From the NCBI GenBank assembly GCA_934525735.1, contig CAKSZM010000006.1, positions 1-44,512 of the forward strand: DNA of 44,512 bases. The letters run 5' to 3'. The notes beneath the pieces are model-generated. The model was not told the DNA's origin and ran no database searches. It worked only from the letters and a program-made list of their open reading frames with translations. Position numbers and translations under genes: made by a program. Of this stretch, positions 14,911-23,423 are shown piece after piece (the stretch's first letter is position 1; every line of letters starts with the position of its first letter). This DNA is from an uncultured Faecalibacterium sp. (GTDB lineage: Bacteria > Bacillota > Clostridia > Oscillospirales > Ruminococcaceae).

Positions 14911-15570
14911 ATGGACTGGAATGCGATCCAGCAATATTTGCCGTTGTATCAGAAAGCCGCTGTGCTGACCGTGCGTCTGGGCGTGGCGGGCATCATCTTT
15001 GCCATCATCATCGGCCTTGTGTGCGCGATGATCCAGTACGATAAAGTGCCCGTGCTGCGGCAGATCGTGGGAGTGTACATCCAGCTTTCCCGCAATACGC
15101 CGCTGCTGGTGCAGCTGTTTTTTATCTACTACGGCCTGCCCAAGGTGGGCATCAAGACCAACGCCGAGATCTGCGGCATCGCAGGTCTGGCCTTTCTGGG
15201 CGGCAGCTACATGGCCGAAGCGTTCCGCAGCGGGCTGGAGAGCATCGAGCGCATCCAGACCGAGAGCGCCTACAGCCTCGGCATGAGCCGCTGGCAGACC
15301 ATGCGGTACGTCATTCTGCCGCAGGCCATGTCCACCAGTATGCCGGCGTTCATGGCCAATGTCATTTTCCTGCTCAAGGAGACCAGCGTGTTCAGCGCGG
15401 TGAGCCTGATGGATCTGATGTTCACGGCAAAAGATCTGATCGGCATGTACTCCAAGACCATCGAGAACCTGTTTTTGCTGGTGGTCTTTTACCTCATCAT
15501 CCTGCTGCCGGTGTCCATCGTGGGCAGCCTGATCGAAAGGAGGCTGCGCTATGCCGGATTTGGGTCTTGA
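14911..15570 (+). CDS. Amino-acid ABC transporter permease (HisM/TcyB-like), first subunit
   Basis: 219 residues, about five membrane helices. Polar amino-acid permease signature: LVCAMIQYDKVPVLRQIVGVYIQLSRNTPLLVQLFFIYYGLP near the N-terminus, and the EAA loop AYSLGMSRWQTMRYVILPQAM that contacts the ATPase. Start ATG 14911 follows GGTAGGGGG. First gene behind the Cys leader/attenuator. It overlaps the second permease by 20 bases, so the two are translationally coupled and probably form a heterodimer. Cysteine or cystine is inferred as substrate from the leader and the binding protein. Confidence 0.88.
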   Translation: MDWNAIQQYLPLYQKAAVLTVRLGVAGIIFAIIIGLVCAMIQYDKVPVLRQIVGVYIQLSRNTPLLVQLFFIYYGLPKVGIKTNAEICGIAGLAFLGGSYMAEAFRSGLESIERIQTESAYSLGMSRWQTMRYVILPQAMSTSMPAFMANVIFLLKETSVFSAVSLMDLMFTAKDLIGMYSKTIENLFLLVVFYLIILLPVSIVGSLIERRLRYAGFGS

Positions 15571-16225
15571 GGTCCTGTTCAAGGGCAAAAATCTGGCCCG
15601 CCTGCTGGGCGGCCTCGGCGTTGCGCTGAAGATCAGTATGACGTCGGTACTCATCAGCCTGCCGCTGGGCATCCTGCTGGGCGTGCTGATGACCTTCCGC
15701 AATCCCATCATCAAGGCCGTTCTGCGGGTGTATCTGGAGATCATCCGCATCATGCCGCAGATGGTGCTGCTGTTCCTCGTCTACTTCGGCACCACACGCG
15801 CCTTCGGGTGGAACCTTTCCGGTGAGACGGCGTCGGTCATCGTGTTCGTGCTGTGGGGCACCGCCGAAATGAGCGACCTTGTGCGCGGTGCGCTGATCGC
15901 CATCCCGAAGCATCAGTACGAGAGCGCTGAAGCGCTGGGCATGAGCCGGGCGCAGACCTACTGGTACATCATCATCCCCCAGACGGTGCGCCGGCTGATC
16001 CCGCTGTCCATCAACCTCATCACCCGCATGATCAAAACCACCAGTCTGGTGCTGATGATCGGCGTGGTGGAGGTGCTCAAAGTGTCGCAGCAGATCATCG
16101 AAGCCAACCGCACCGCCAGCCCCAACGCAGCCTTCGGCATTTATCTCACGGTTTTCGTGTTATATTTCTTTGCCTGCTGGCCCATCAGCCTGCTGGCAAG
16201 CTACCTCGAAAAGAAATGGAAGTGA
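15551..16225 (+). CDS. Amino-acid ABC transporter permease, second subunit
   Basis: 224 residues with the same fold as its neighbour: VYLEIIRIMPQMVLLFLVYFGTT in the N-terminal half and the EAA loop SAEALGMSRAQTYWYIIIPQTVRRLIP. AAAGGAGG at 15536-15543 lies inside the end of the first permease gene, with ATG 15551. Six bases separate its stop from the ATPase gene. Works with the first permease as the membrane channel of the importer. Confidence 0.88.
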   Translation: MPDLGLEVLFKGKNLARLLGGLGVALKISMTSVLISLPLGILLGVLMTFRNPIIKAVLRVYLEIIRIMPQMVLLFLVYFGTTRAFGWNLSGETASVIVFVLWGTAEMSDLVRGALIAIPKHQYESAEALGMSRAQTYWYIIIPQTVRRLIPLSINLITRMIKTTSLVLMIGVVEVLKVSQQIIEANRTASPNAAFGIYLTVFVLYFFACWPISLLASYLEKKWK

Positions 16226-16231
16226 CCGCAC

Positions 16232-16981
16232 ATGGCAGAACCTATCCTGACTGTTGAACATCTGATCAAGGCCTACGGCGAGACCCCGGTGCTGGACGAC
16301 ATCAGCTTTGCCGTCAAGCCCGGCGAGGTCATCGTGGTCGTCGGCCCCTCCGGCTGCGGCAAGAGCACCCTGCTGCGCTGTCTGAACGGACTGGAACCGA
16401 CCCAGGGCGGCCGGGTGCGGCTGGGCAATGAGACGGTCGCCTACGGCGGCAAGAACCTGACCCAGCTGCGTCAGCGCATCGGCATGGTGTTCCAGAGCTA
16501 CGAGCTGTTTCCGCACCTGACCGTGCTGGACAACATCCTGCTGGCGCCCACCAAGGTGCAGAAGCGGCCCAAAGCCGACGTGCAGAAGGAAGCTGAAGCC
16601 CTGCTGGAGCGCGTGGGCCTGCTGGCTAAGAAAAACAGCTATCCGCGGGAGCTTTCCGGCGGACAGAAACAGCGCGTGGCCATCGTCCGCGCCCTGTGTA
16701 TGCACCCCGAGATCCTGCTGTTCGATGAGGTCACCGCAGCCCTCGACCCCGAAATGGTGCGCGAGGTGCTGGACGTGATGATGGATCTGGCCAAGAACGG
16801 CCGCACCATGATCATTGTCACCCACGAGATGCAGTTTGCCCGCGCCATCGCTGACCGGGTCATCTTCCTGGACGGCGGCAAGATCGTGGAAGAAGCTTCG
16901 CCGAAGGACTTCTTCGACCACCCGCAGACCGAGCGCGCGCAGCGCTTCCTGCGCACCTTCACGTTTGATGCTGTGAAATGA
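16232..16981 (+). CDS. Amino-acid ABC transporter ATP-binding protein
   Basis: 249 residues, full length for GlnQ/TcyC-type ATPases. Walker A GPSGCGKST (38-46), Q-loop VFQSYELFPHLTV, signature LSGGQKQR (141-148), Walker B ILLFDE (161-166), D-loop ALDPE and H-loop IVTHEM. The usual DEPTSALDPE reads DEVTAALDPE, a change seen in part of this family. Powers import through the two permeases encoded upstream. The binding-protein gene follows 74 bases later. Confidence 0.92.
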   Translation: MAEPILTVEHLIKAYGETPVLDDISFAVKPGEVIVVVGPSGCGKSTLLRCLNGLEPTQGGRVRLGNETVAYGGKNLTQLRQRIGMVFQSYELFPHLTVLDNILLAPTKVQKRPKADVQKEAEALLERVGLLAKKNSYPRELSGGQKQRVAIVRALCMHPEILLFDEVTAALDPEMVREVLDVMMDLAKNGRTMIIVTHEMQFARAIADRVIFLDGGKIVEEASPKDFFDHPQTERAQRFLRTFTFDAVK

Positions 16982-17055
16982 GTCACAGATCAAGATAAAC
17001 GGCCCCGGGTGTGCCGGAGCCGGATTGGGAAAGATTTTGTAAAGGAGTAACCATT

Positions 17056-18033
17056 ATGAAACAGTCCAAGATCACTCGCCGTTCCTTCCTGCTGGGTCTG
17101 GGTGCCGTGTCTGCGGCAGCTGTCCTGACCGCATGCGGCGGCTCCTCCGCTTCTGGCTCTGCAGCTGCTTCCGGCAGCACCGCCGCCTCTGCTTCCGGCG
17201 TCGTGTACCGCACGTTGGACGAGATCAAGGCATCCGGCACCATTAACATCGGCGTGTTCTCCGACAAGAACCCGTTCGGCTATGTGGATGAGAACGGCGA
17301 GTATCAGGGCTACGACGTCTACTTCGGCAACCGTCTGGGCGAAGACCTGGGCGTGGAGATCAACTATGTTTCTACCGAGGCTGCCAACCGCATCGAGTAC
17401 CTGCAGACCGGCAAGGTGGATGTGATCCTGGCAAACTTCACCGTCACCCCCGAGCGTGCAGAGGAAGTGGACTTTGCTCTGCCCTACATGAACGTGGCTC
17501 TGGGCGTCATCTCTCCGGACAGCGCCGTTGTGACCACCCTGGACAACTGGAACCCCGATGATCAGATGATCGTCATCTCCGGCACCACCGCCGAGACCTA
17601 CCTGACCAAGGAGTATCCCGACATCCCCCTGCAGAAGTACGACTCCTACGCCACCGCCAAGAACGCACTGGAGAACGGCAACGGCGTGGCATGGGCCAAC
17701 GATAACACCGAGGTCATCGCCTTTGCAAACCAGAACCCCGGCTACACCGTGGGCATCGCTTCTCTGGGCAGCCAGGACACCATCGCTCCCGCTGTGAGCC
17801 AGGGCAACACCACCGTTCTGGACTGGCTGAACGATGAGATCAAGACTCTGGGCGAGGAGAACTTCTTCCATGCTGACTACGAGGCTACGCTGGTGGACAC
17901 CTACGGCACCGACTACGAGGACGAACTGGTCGTCGAGGGCGGCGTGACCGCTGCCGACAGCGCTTCCGGCGAGGCTGCTTCTTCCGAGGCTGCTTCCAGC
18001 GAAGCCGCAGCCTCCAGCGCAGCAGCACAGTAA
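17056..18033 (+). CDS. Cysteine-type ABC transporter substrate-binding lipoprotein (CjaA-like)
   Basis: 325 residues. Signal MKQSKITRRSFLLGLGAVSA ending in lipobox LTAC (C27), with a twin-Arg TRRSFLL that could allow Tat export. A Ser/Ala linker leads to a family-3 binding domain: INIGVFSDKNPFGYVDENGE, EAANRIEYLQTGKVDVILANFTVTPERAEEVDFALPYMNVALGV, and IAPAVSQGN. From memory this runs close to Campylobacter CjaA, a cysteine-binding protein (GVFGDKPPFGYVDE, VDIILANFTQTP), independent support for cysteine as ligand. The C-terminus is a low-complexity Ser/Ala/Glu tail of ~25 residues, unusual for the family. AAAGGAG at 17041-17047 fixes ATG 17056. Confidence 0.85.
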   Translation: MKQSKITRRSFLLGLGAVSAAAVLTACGGSSASGSAAASGSTAASASGVVYRTLDEIKASGTINIGVFSDKNPFGYVDENGEYQGYDVYFGNRLGEDLGVEINYVSTEAANRIEYLQTGKVDVILANFTVTPERAEEVDFALPYMNVALGVISPDSAVVTTLDNWNPDDQMIVISGTTAETYLTKEYPDIPLQKYDSYATAKNALENGNGVAWANDNTEVIAFANQNPGYTVGIASLGSQDTIAPAVSQGNTTVLDWLNDEIKTLGEENFFHADYEATLVDTYGTDYEDELVVEGGVTAADSASGEAASSEAASSEAAASSAAAQ

Positions 18034-18069
18034 GGCGCGAACAGCTTTGAAGCTGACATGAAATTTACG

Positions 18070-18126
18070 AAGCACCTGCAATTCCTGAGGCGTATCAACG
18101 CGCCGGGGAAGGGCGGGTGCTTTTTG
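18070..18126 (+). terminator. Probable terminator of the cysteine transporter operon
   Basis: AAGCACCTGC (18070-18079) pairs with GCGGGTGCTT (18113-18122, one G-U), then TTT. The loop of 33 bases can itself fold (GCGT/ACGC). Weaker than the other terminators here because of the long loop. Confidence 0.55.
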
Positions 18127-18213
18127 CGTTCCGCCGGTTTGAAGTCGCTGCGCGACAGCCGGAGGACGGCAGCAGCAGATACCGTTTGCCTGCACAACCC
18201 CCTCCGTGAAAAC

Positions 18214-18249
18214 GCACCTCCGGAAAATCCGCAGATTTTCCGGAGGTGC
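18214..18249. repeat. Perfect 16-bp inverted repeat of unknown role
   Basis: GCACCTCCGGAAAATC (18214-18229), CGCA loop, perfect complement (18234-18249). No T-run follows on the plus strand. On the minus strand GTTTTC follows, a poor T-run. The gap 18034-18424 holds this hairpin, the terminator before it, a weaker hairpin (ATGCCC 18277-18282 with GGGCAT 18296-18301, then TTT) and a promoter; I see no gene in it. Confidence 0.6.
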
Positions 18250-18344
18250 AAAGATAAAATAATAATTCCTCTGATGATGCCCAGAGCAAAGCGGAGGGCA
18301 TTTTAAACCGTCCACATCATAAAAGGGCCACCCTGTTTTTCTCG

Positions 18345-18373
18345 TTGCGCCACCCTGCGGAACGTGTTATACT
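18345..18373 (+). promoter_or_regulatory. Promoter of the amidohydrolase gene
   Basis: TTGCGC (18345-18350), 17 bases, TATACT (18368-18373), 51 bases before the ATG. Confidence 0.65.
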
Positions 18374-18424
18374 GGAACAAAACGACTCTGGTGGAAAAAC
18401 TTTAAAAAGAGAGGATGTTCCCAA

Positions 18425-19708
18425 ATGAAGCGAGCCTATACCAACGGCATCCTGCTGGACGGCACCGAGCAGATGCAGCCCACGGCGCACAAGATCGTTC
18501 TCACTGAGGACGGGATCATCACCGCCATTGCGGACGAGGGCACCGATCTGGACGGCTATGAGGTCATCGACCTGCGGGGCGGCTACCTGATGCCGGGCCT
18601 GATCAATCTGCACGTGCATCTGGCCGGCAACGGCACGCCCAGCGCAAAACCCCGGGATAATGCCGCGCTGGTGCGCAAAATTCTGAGCAATGGGCTGACC
18701 CGGGCGGTGGCCTATAAGCTGGTGTGCAGCTATGCAAAGACGGAGCTTCTGGGCGGCGTGACCACTATCCGCACCGTGGGCGGCATTGCGGATTTCGATA
18801 CCCGCTGCCGGGACGATGCCGCCGCCGGAAAACTACTGGCTCCGCGCATCCTTGCCGCCAACGAGGGCATCTCTGTTCCGGGCGGGCATATGGCCGGTTC
18901 GGTGGCCGTGGCGGCCCGCAACAACGCCGAAGCGCTGGTCCAGCTGAAAAAGGCCAGTGAACAGAAGGTGGATCTCATCAAGCTGATGATCACCGGCGGC
19001 GTGATGGACGCGACCGAAAAGGGTACTCCCGGCGAGCTGAAAATGCCGCCGGAAATGGTGAAAGCTGCCTGCGACGAAGCCCACCGGCTGGGCTACACCG
19101 TGGCGGCGCACACCGAGTCGCCGCAGGGCGTGAAGGTGGCGCTGGAAAACGGCGTGGACTCCATCGAGCACGGCGCAAAGATGGACGAGGAGACGGTTCG
19201 TTTGTACAAGGAGCGGGGCGCGTTCGTCTGCACCACCATCTCCCCGGCACTGCCCTATGCGCTGTTTGACATGTCCGTTTCCGGCGCTACCGAGAAGGAC
19301 CAGTACAACGGTAAGATCGTGTTTGACGGCGTGATTGAAAGCGCAAAGACCGCCCTTGCCAACGGCATCCCAGTGGGGCTGGGCAACGACGTGGGCTGCC
19401 CCTACATCACCCAGTACGACTTCTGGCGGGAATTGTGCTACTTCCATAAGTATTGCGGCGTGAGCAATCGGTTTGCGCTGTACACCGCCACCCTGCGCAA
19501 TGCGCAGCTGGCCGGGGTAGGGGGCGTGACGGGTTCCATTGAGCCGGGCAAGAGCGCAGACTTCATCGTGACCCGCAAAAACCCGTTGGAGGACCTGACG
19601 GCGCTGCGGGAGCTGGAACTGGTGGTCTGCCGGGGCCGCGCGGTAAAAAAGCCGCGCCCCAAGCGCAAAAAAGAGATCGATGCCCTGTTGGATCCGTATC
19701 TGGTATAA
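18425..19708 (+). CDS. Metal-dependent amidohydrolase (Xaa-Pro dipeptidase/imidazolonepropionase-like)
   Basis: 427 residues, no signal peptide. The amidohydrolase-superfamily metal ligands are all present: HVH (H63, H65), the lysine likely to be carboxylated in LIKLMITGG (K186), H229 in AAHTES, H249 in SIEHG and D322 in GLGNDVG. A beta-sandwich domain frames the barrel at both ends (GYEVIDLRGGYLMPGL; GSIEPGKSADFIVT). The group includes Xaa-Pro dipeptidases, Xaa-Arg dipeptidases and other cyclic amide hydrolases; the exact substrate is not readable. Start ATG 18425 with GAGAGGA upstream. Single-gene unit with its own promoter and terminator. Confidence 0.85.
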   Translation: MKRAYTNGILLDGTEQMQPTAHKIVLTEDGIITAIADEGTDLDGYEVIDLRGGYLMPGLINLHVHLAGNGTPSAKPRDNAALVRKILSNGLTRAVAYKLVCSYAKTELLGGVTTIRTVGGIADFDTRCRDDAAAGKLLAPRILAANEGISVPGGHMAGSVAVAARNNAEALVQLKKASEQKVDLIKLMITGGVMDATEKGTPGELKMPPEMVKAACDEAHRLGYTVAAHTESPQGVKVALENGVDSIEHGAKMDEETVRLYKERGAFVCTTISPALPYALFDMSVSGATEKDQYNGKIVFDGVIESAKTALANGIPVGLGNDVGCPYITQYDFWRELCYFHKYCGVSNRFALYTATLRNAQLAGVGGVTGSIEPGKSADFIVTRKNPLEDLTALRELELVVCRGRAVKKPRPKRKKEIDALLDPYLV

Positions 19709-19720
19709 ATATTGTTTTAC

Positions 19721-19754
19721 AAAGGCTCTCCCGCAAGGGAAAGCCTTTTCTGTT
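19721..19754. terminator. Terminator between the amidohydrolase and the convergent unknown gene
   Basis: AAAGGCT-C-TCCC (19721-19732), GCAA loop, GGGA-A-AGCCTTTT (19737-19749): one internal mismatch. T-rich in both directions, so it may serve both convergent genes. Confidence 0.7.
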
Positions 19755-19766
19755 TTTGCTTCCCGT

Positions 19767-20540
19767 TTACATGCTCGCCATTACGGCCATGATGCTCTGC
19801 CAGCTCTTGTTCCGGGCGGCGGGCACGGAGGCCGGGCGTGAATGCCGGGCAGGGGTACGGCCGGCGGCTACAGGGGCAGCAGCGGTTTCAAGGGCGGCGT
19901 TCAGCGGCACAGAAGGGTGAAAGAACACCGCCGTGTCCCGTGTCAGCCAATAGGAAGCAAGCTGTGCAGCCCGGGGGTCAGCCTGCAGGGCGCGGCGCTC
20001 GCTCCCGGCCAGAAAGTCCGCCAGCCAGTAGAGGATCGCACTCAGCGGCAGGCTGGGGGCTTCGCTCTGGCTCCAATAGACCCAGCTGGCCCCGGCGCCT
20101 ACATAGCTTTTTACAGTGATCTGTGCCCCGCTGCGGGGGTTCTGGGGCATCGCACCGCGGTAATCTGTCCCGACAAGCGGGCGCAGCTCGGCAAGGATGC
20201 GCTGGGTGCGGGCCATATCCAGACGGTCCTCCCGGCAGTAGGCGCGGAAATCGGTCCCGTCGATGAGTCCATCGGCGCTGGCGGGGAAACGCCCGGTCAG
20301 CTGGCCGTCTGCATTGTGGCACAACTGCCAGCCCTTGCGGAACAGCTGGAAGTTCAGACAGCGCCGGCCCATGGTGGAGTAGCAAAGCACAGCGGTGCTT
20401 TCGCCGGGGGCCTGCTTCAGCTCCAGACAGGCGTCATTGCCGCAGACATCCTGCAGCTCGACCGAGAGCAGAAGGTTTGCCCCGGCGTGCTGGGCAGACA
20501 TGGCGTTGTGCATGGCGGAAAAATAACGGTTGGCGTCCAT
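19767..20540 (-). CDS. Unrecognised protein, 257 residues
   Basis: Start ATG 20540 with GGGAGG 8-10 bases upstream; the frame is open further up but without a ribosome site. No signal peptide or membrane helix. N-terminal half is a compact alpha/beta-looking region (MDANRYFSAMHNAMSAQHAG, then VCGNDACLELKQAPGESTAVLCYS). The middle contains a hydrophobic helix (LSAILYWLADFLAGSERRAL). The last ~60 residues are Ala/Pro/Arg-rich and probably disordered. I do not recognise a family. Codon use matches the neighbours, so it is likely real. Single-gene unit, convergent with the amidohydrolase. Confidence 0.65.
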   Translation of the reverse strand: MDANRYFSAMHNAMSAQHAGANLLLSVELQDVCGNDACLELKQAPGESTAVLCYSTMGRRCLNFQLFRKGWQLCHNADGQLTGRFPASADGLIDGTDFRAYCREDRLDMARTQRILAELRPLVGTDYRGAMPQNPRSGAQITVKSYVGAGASWVYWSQSEAPSLPLSAILYWLADFLAGSERRALQADPRAAQLASYWLTRDTAVFFHPSVPLNAALETAAAPVAAGRTPARHSRPASVPAARNKSWQSIMAVMASM

Positions 20541-20908
20541 GATGCGTTCCTCCCTGAAACATGATACAGCGGTTTGTTGTATGACAGGCAGATGCTGCAG
20601 CAGACACCGCCGTGCACAGCGGCCTCTTACGCAGAATTGTTTTATCGTCTGAACACAGTATAACACATTTTACAACGGAAAACAACTATAAGTTTGCAGA
20701 AAAATCAAAAATTCTGGCTGAAGTTGTTGCATGAGGATGAGATATGGTTGTGAGAACACAGAACTGGTTGTTAAAGAACAGGGAGCAGCCGGGCGGCGCA
20801 GTGAAATGCCTGAGCGGGCGAAGGTTTAGAATTGTAAACATTTTGACAGAAAAAATTCACACTCAAACACATGTTTTCACACTTTTTACACCTTTTTTCC
20901 GAAAGGAC

Positions 20909-20937
20909 TTGAACATTTCTGGAAAGTGTGGTATATT
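20909..20937 (+). promoter_or_regulatory. Promoter of the MAM-family gene
   Basis: TTGAAC (20909-20914), 17 bases, TATATT (20932-20937), giving an untranslated leader of ~75 bases. The long gap 20541-21020 is AT-rich compared with the rest of the window and holds nothing else that I can name, apart from a small inverted repeat CTTCAAA/TTTGAAG (20992-21006) that overlaps the start of the ribosome site. Confidence 0.75.
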
Positions 20938-21020
20938 ATTACCATCCAAGCAAGGATAGTATCCCGTATCATAGCGGGGTGCGAAAATTATCTTCAAAAT
21001 TTGAAGGGAGTAATTTCATT

Positions 21021-21434
21021 ATGATGATGCCTGCAAACTATTCTGCAATCGCAGAGAACGAAATGACCTATGTTGTCGGCGGCGGCCTGGTTGATTGCCT
21101 GGCTCCTGTCATGGAAGACAAGAACTGGCAGAACTTCAACTCCAACCTGATCTACATCGTTGGCAACAGCTATGTTCAGAAGCTGGCTGACAACACTCTG
21201 GGCAAGCTGTTCTGCGGCACCTACAAGCCCGGCGATATCGCTACCGGTGCTTGGGAAGATGTCAAGACTGTCTGGGGCAAGAACTACAACGACGAGCACG
21301 ACGGCTTCTGGAATGGCGCTAAGGGCGTTCTGAACGTTGCTCTGCAGGGCGTTGGCGTTCTGGCTTCCATCTACACTCTGGGTGCTGGCTCTATCGGTCT
21401 GGACGTCAAGCCCAAGGTTAGTATTGGCTTCTAA
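21021..21434 (+). CDS. mam: MAM family (Faecalibacterium microbial anti-inflammatory molecule) small exported protein
   Basis: 137 residues, ~15 kDa. The N-terminus [22 protein letters not shown] closely matches my memory of F. prausnitzii MAM ([21 protein letters not shown]). The GG at 20-21 has the form of a double-glycine leader cleaved by peptidase-containing ABC transporters. The rest also follows MAM's pattern: VKTFN-like [23 protein letters not shown], then a C-terminal small-residue helix [19 protein letters not shown]. Reported MAM activity is suppression of NF-kB signalling in host cells. AAGGGAG at 21004-21010 fixes the start among three consecutive ATGs. Its own strong promoter and terminator suggest high expression. 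No exporter gene is adjacent. Confidence 0.85.
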   Translation: [137 protein letters not shown]

Positions 21435-21505
21435 TCAGTAAGGACTGATTTGAGGTGTACACCAAAGCAGTTTTGAGCTGGTTTGGTGACAAGCACTGAA
21501 CCTGA

Positions 21506-21548
21506 CCCCCGCGCACAATGGCGTTTGCTGTTGTACGCGGGGGTTTTT
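21506..21548 (+). terminator. Intrinsic terminator after the MAM-family gene
   Basis: CCCCCGCG (21506-21513) pairs with CGCGGGGG (21536-21543), with an inner ACAA/TTGT, then TTTTTGTTT. Confidence 0.85.
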
Positions 21549-21575
21549 GTTTGTCGTAAAACGCACAGATATGCG

Positions 21576-21641
21576 AAAAGAGCATCCACTGCATTCTCGG
21601 AGCGCCGGAAAACCGGCACGGAATGCAGTGGATGCTCTTTT
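21576..21641. terminator. Long bidirectional terminator between the MAM gene and the VWA gene
   Basis: A perfect 21-bp stem (21576-21596 with 21621-21641) containing AGCATCCACTGCATTC. The loop carries its own small hairpin (GCCGG/CCGGC). T-runs exist at the outer end in both directions. Confidence 0.75.
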
Positions 21642-21668
21642 ATGGGATGCGGATCAATATTTTTTGCA

Positions 21669-23423
21669 TCAGTCGCCCAGCTCCCGGATCTCGTTCTGGA
21701 TCAGCCGCCCGGCAGCGCGAGCAAGCTGATCCATGCCGCGGATGCGGGCCATGTTTTTGCCGTAGATCTGCGCGGCGGCACCGGCGGCGCTGTCCTCGCC
21801 CATGAACACGGCCGACACCCGGATGCCCATACGCTGCAGCGCCCGCACCTGTGCGGCGGTGTCGGCCACGCCGGCGGCATCCTCATAGCCGCAGCCAAGC
21901 GGGTTTTCCGGGCTGGGCGGGATGCGGCGGCTGTCGTTGGGGGAGGCATCGGTCAGTACGATGAGCAGATGCCGCGCAGCCGGGCCGGGAGCAAACTGCA
22001 AAAGATCCCCGGCCGCCCGCAGCGCCAGGCCGTCGCGATTCCAGCCGGAAGCAAAATAATGGTTGATGCTCTGCAGGTTTTTGTCGGCAAAGTCTTTGAG
22101 CACCCGCAGCACGGTGTAGCCCCGCAGGCTGCTGAAAGCGCTCACCCGCACCGGGATGCCGCAGGCGGCAAGGCTCTGGGCAAGGATGCTGCCCTGTGCC
22201 GCGATCACCTCCTGACAGTGCAGGCGGGAGGCAGATGCATCCAGCAGCAGATCCACCGTGAAGGAAGGGCGGTTCTCCTCCTCTGCGCACAGGAACACCC
22301 GGTCGTCGTTCAGCAGGGGGGCGCGCCACACCCGCCCGGCATCCACATTGCCGCTGCGGGCGATGCGGGCGTTGGGCTGCTGATGCACGAGGATGCAGTT
22401 GCGGATCTGCTCGGTCAGCCGCAGCACCACGCTGCGGTGCAGCTCCCGGTTTTTGGCGTAGTAGGCGCGGTTGCGGTCGGCCTGCAGCTCGGCCTGTTCG
22501 GCCAGATGTTTCGCTTCCGGGTTGGGCGCCTGCTCCGGGCTGGGCACACCGGCGCTGAACCACAGATGACAGCCCAGATGGTCGCCCACGCACAGCTCCT
22601 GTTCCGCCTTGCGCAGCCGCTCCGGCGGGTAGAGGGAGCGCCCGAAGCAGCTTTCGATGTACGCGCGGTCCTGTGCGGCGTTCTGCTTTAATGTAATGTG
22701 TGCCCGGCGCTTGTCCACCGCCAGCCCGCCGCCGGCGGCATCCACCGAACCGGAGTGTTCCACTGTGACCCGGTCGGTCTTGATCATCTGGGTGGGCATG
22801 GCCCTGGTGGCCAGCTTGGCCAGAAAGCCGTCCAGATGCAGATGCAGGGCGGCTTTTTGCCGGATTTTGCCGTCAAACAGCTCGAATTTCGCGTAAATCG
22901 ATAAAATTTCTGCTTTCAGTTTTTCCGGTTCCGGCGCCTCGGCAGGGGCCAGCGCCGCCGCAAGGCCGGACTCATAAGGGGTCATCACCGGGTCGGCGCG
23001 CCCCAACACCCGCCGCCAGCGGGCTGCCTGCATGGTGTACACCAGCTGATTTTTTGCCATCCACTCCTGCCGCGAAAGCTTGTATTGGATGGCGAAAAAA
23101 TAGTCGGCGTGGGCGCGGCGCAGGCTTTCCAGCACGGGGCGGTTGGGCAGCTCCAGCCGGTAGGCCGCGCTCTCGAGGTAAAGCCAGGTCAGATCGTCCA
23201 GCAGCGATTGGCGCATGTCGCCCTCCCAGCTGTCGAAAATACTTCGGATGAGCGTATCACCGTAGTATTTATGCACAAGCCCCACGATGGTATTCATGTA
23301 AAAATCGGTGGTGCCGTCGGTGTAGCGGGCTAAGAACAGCGGCTCAAAGCCATAGGCGCCTGCAGCCGCCCAGACCTGATTGGCCGCGCGCCGCTCCTGC
23401 GCGGTGTAGCTCTGGGCGTCCAT
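21669..23423 (-). CDS. VWA-domain protein, partner of the MoxR ATPase
   Basis: 584 residues, no signal or membrane helix. The C-terminal ~200 residues form a von Willebrand A domain with the metal site DLLLDASAS (DxSxS, about residues 390-398), SSLRGYTVLR and LIVLTDASPND. The N-terminal ~350 residues are helical and unique, with a charged segment (AEQAELQADRNRAYYAKNRELHRS) before the VWA. Start ATG overlaps the MoxR stop by one base. MoxR/VWA pairs act as chaperone-like systems that insert metals or remodel target complexes; no target gene is nearby, so the client is unknown. Confidence 0.8.
   Translation of the reverse strand: MDAQSYTAQERRAANQVWAAAGAYGFEPLFLARYTDGTTDFYMNTIVGLVHKYYGDTLIRSIFDSWEGDMRQSLLDDLTWLYLESAAYRLELPNRPVLESLRRAHADYFFAIQYKLSRQEWMAKNQLVYTMQAARWRRVLGRADPVMTPYESGLAAALAPAEAPEPEKLKAEILSIYAKFELFDGKIRQKAALHLHLDGFLAKLATRAMPTQMIKTDRVTVEHSGSVDAAGGGLAVDKRRAHITLKQNAAQDRAYIESCFGRSLYPPERLRKAEQELCVGDHLGCHLWFSAGVPSPEQAPNPEAKHLAEQAELQADRNRAYYAKNRELHRSVVLRLTEQIRNCILVHQQPNARIARSGNVDAGRVWRAPLLNDDRVFLCAEEENRPSFTVDLLLDASASRLHCQEVIAAQGSILAQSLAACGIPVRVSAFSSLRGYTVLRVLKDFADKNLQSINHYFASGWNRDGLALRAAGDLLQFAPGPAARHLLIVLTDASPNDSRRIPPSPENPLGCGYEDAAGVADTAAQVRALQRMGIRVSAVFMGEDSAAGAAAQIYGKNMARIRGMDQLARAAGRLIQNEIRELGD

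Noticed and set aside
18058..18306. 82-residue ORF after the cysteine-binding protein gene
   Set aside because: Covers a terminator and a perfect hairpin, has no ribosome site and no protein-like composition.
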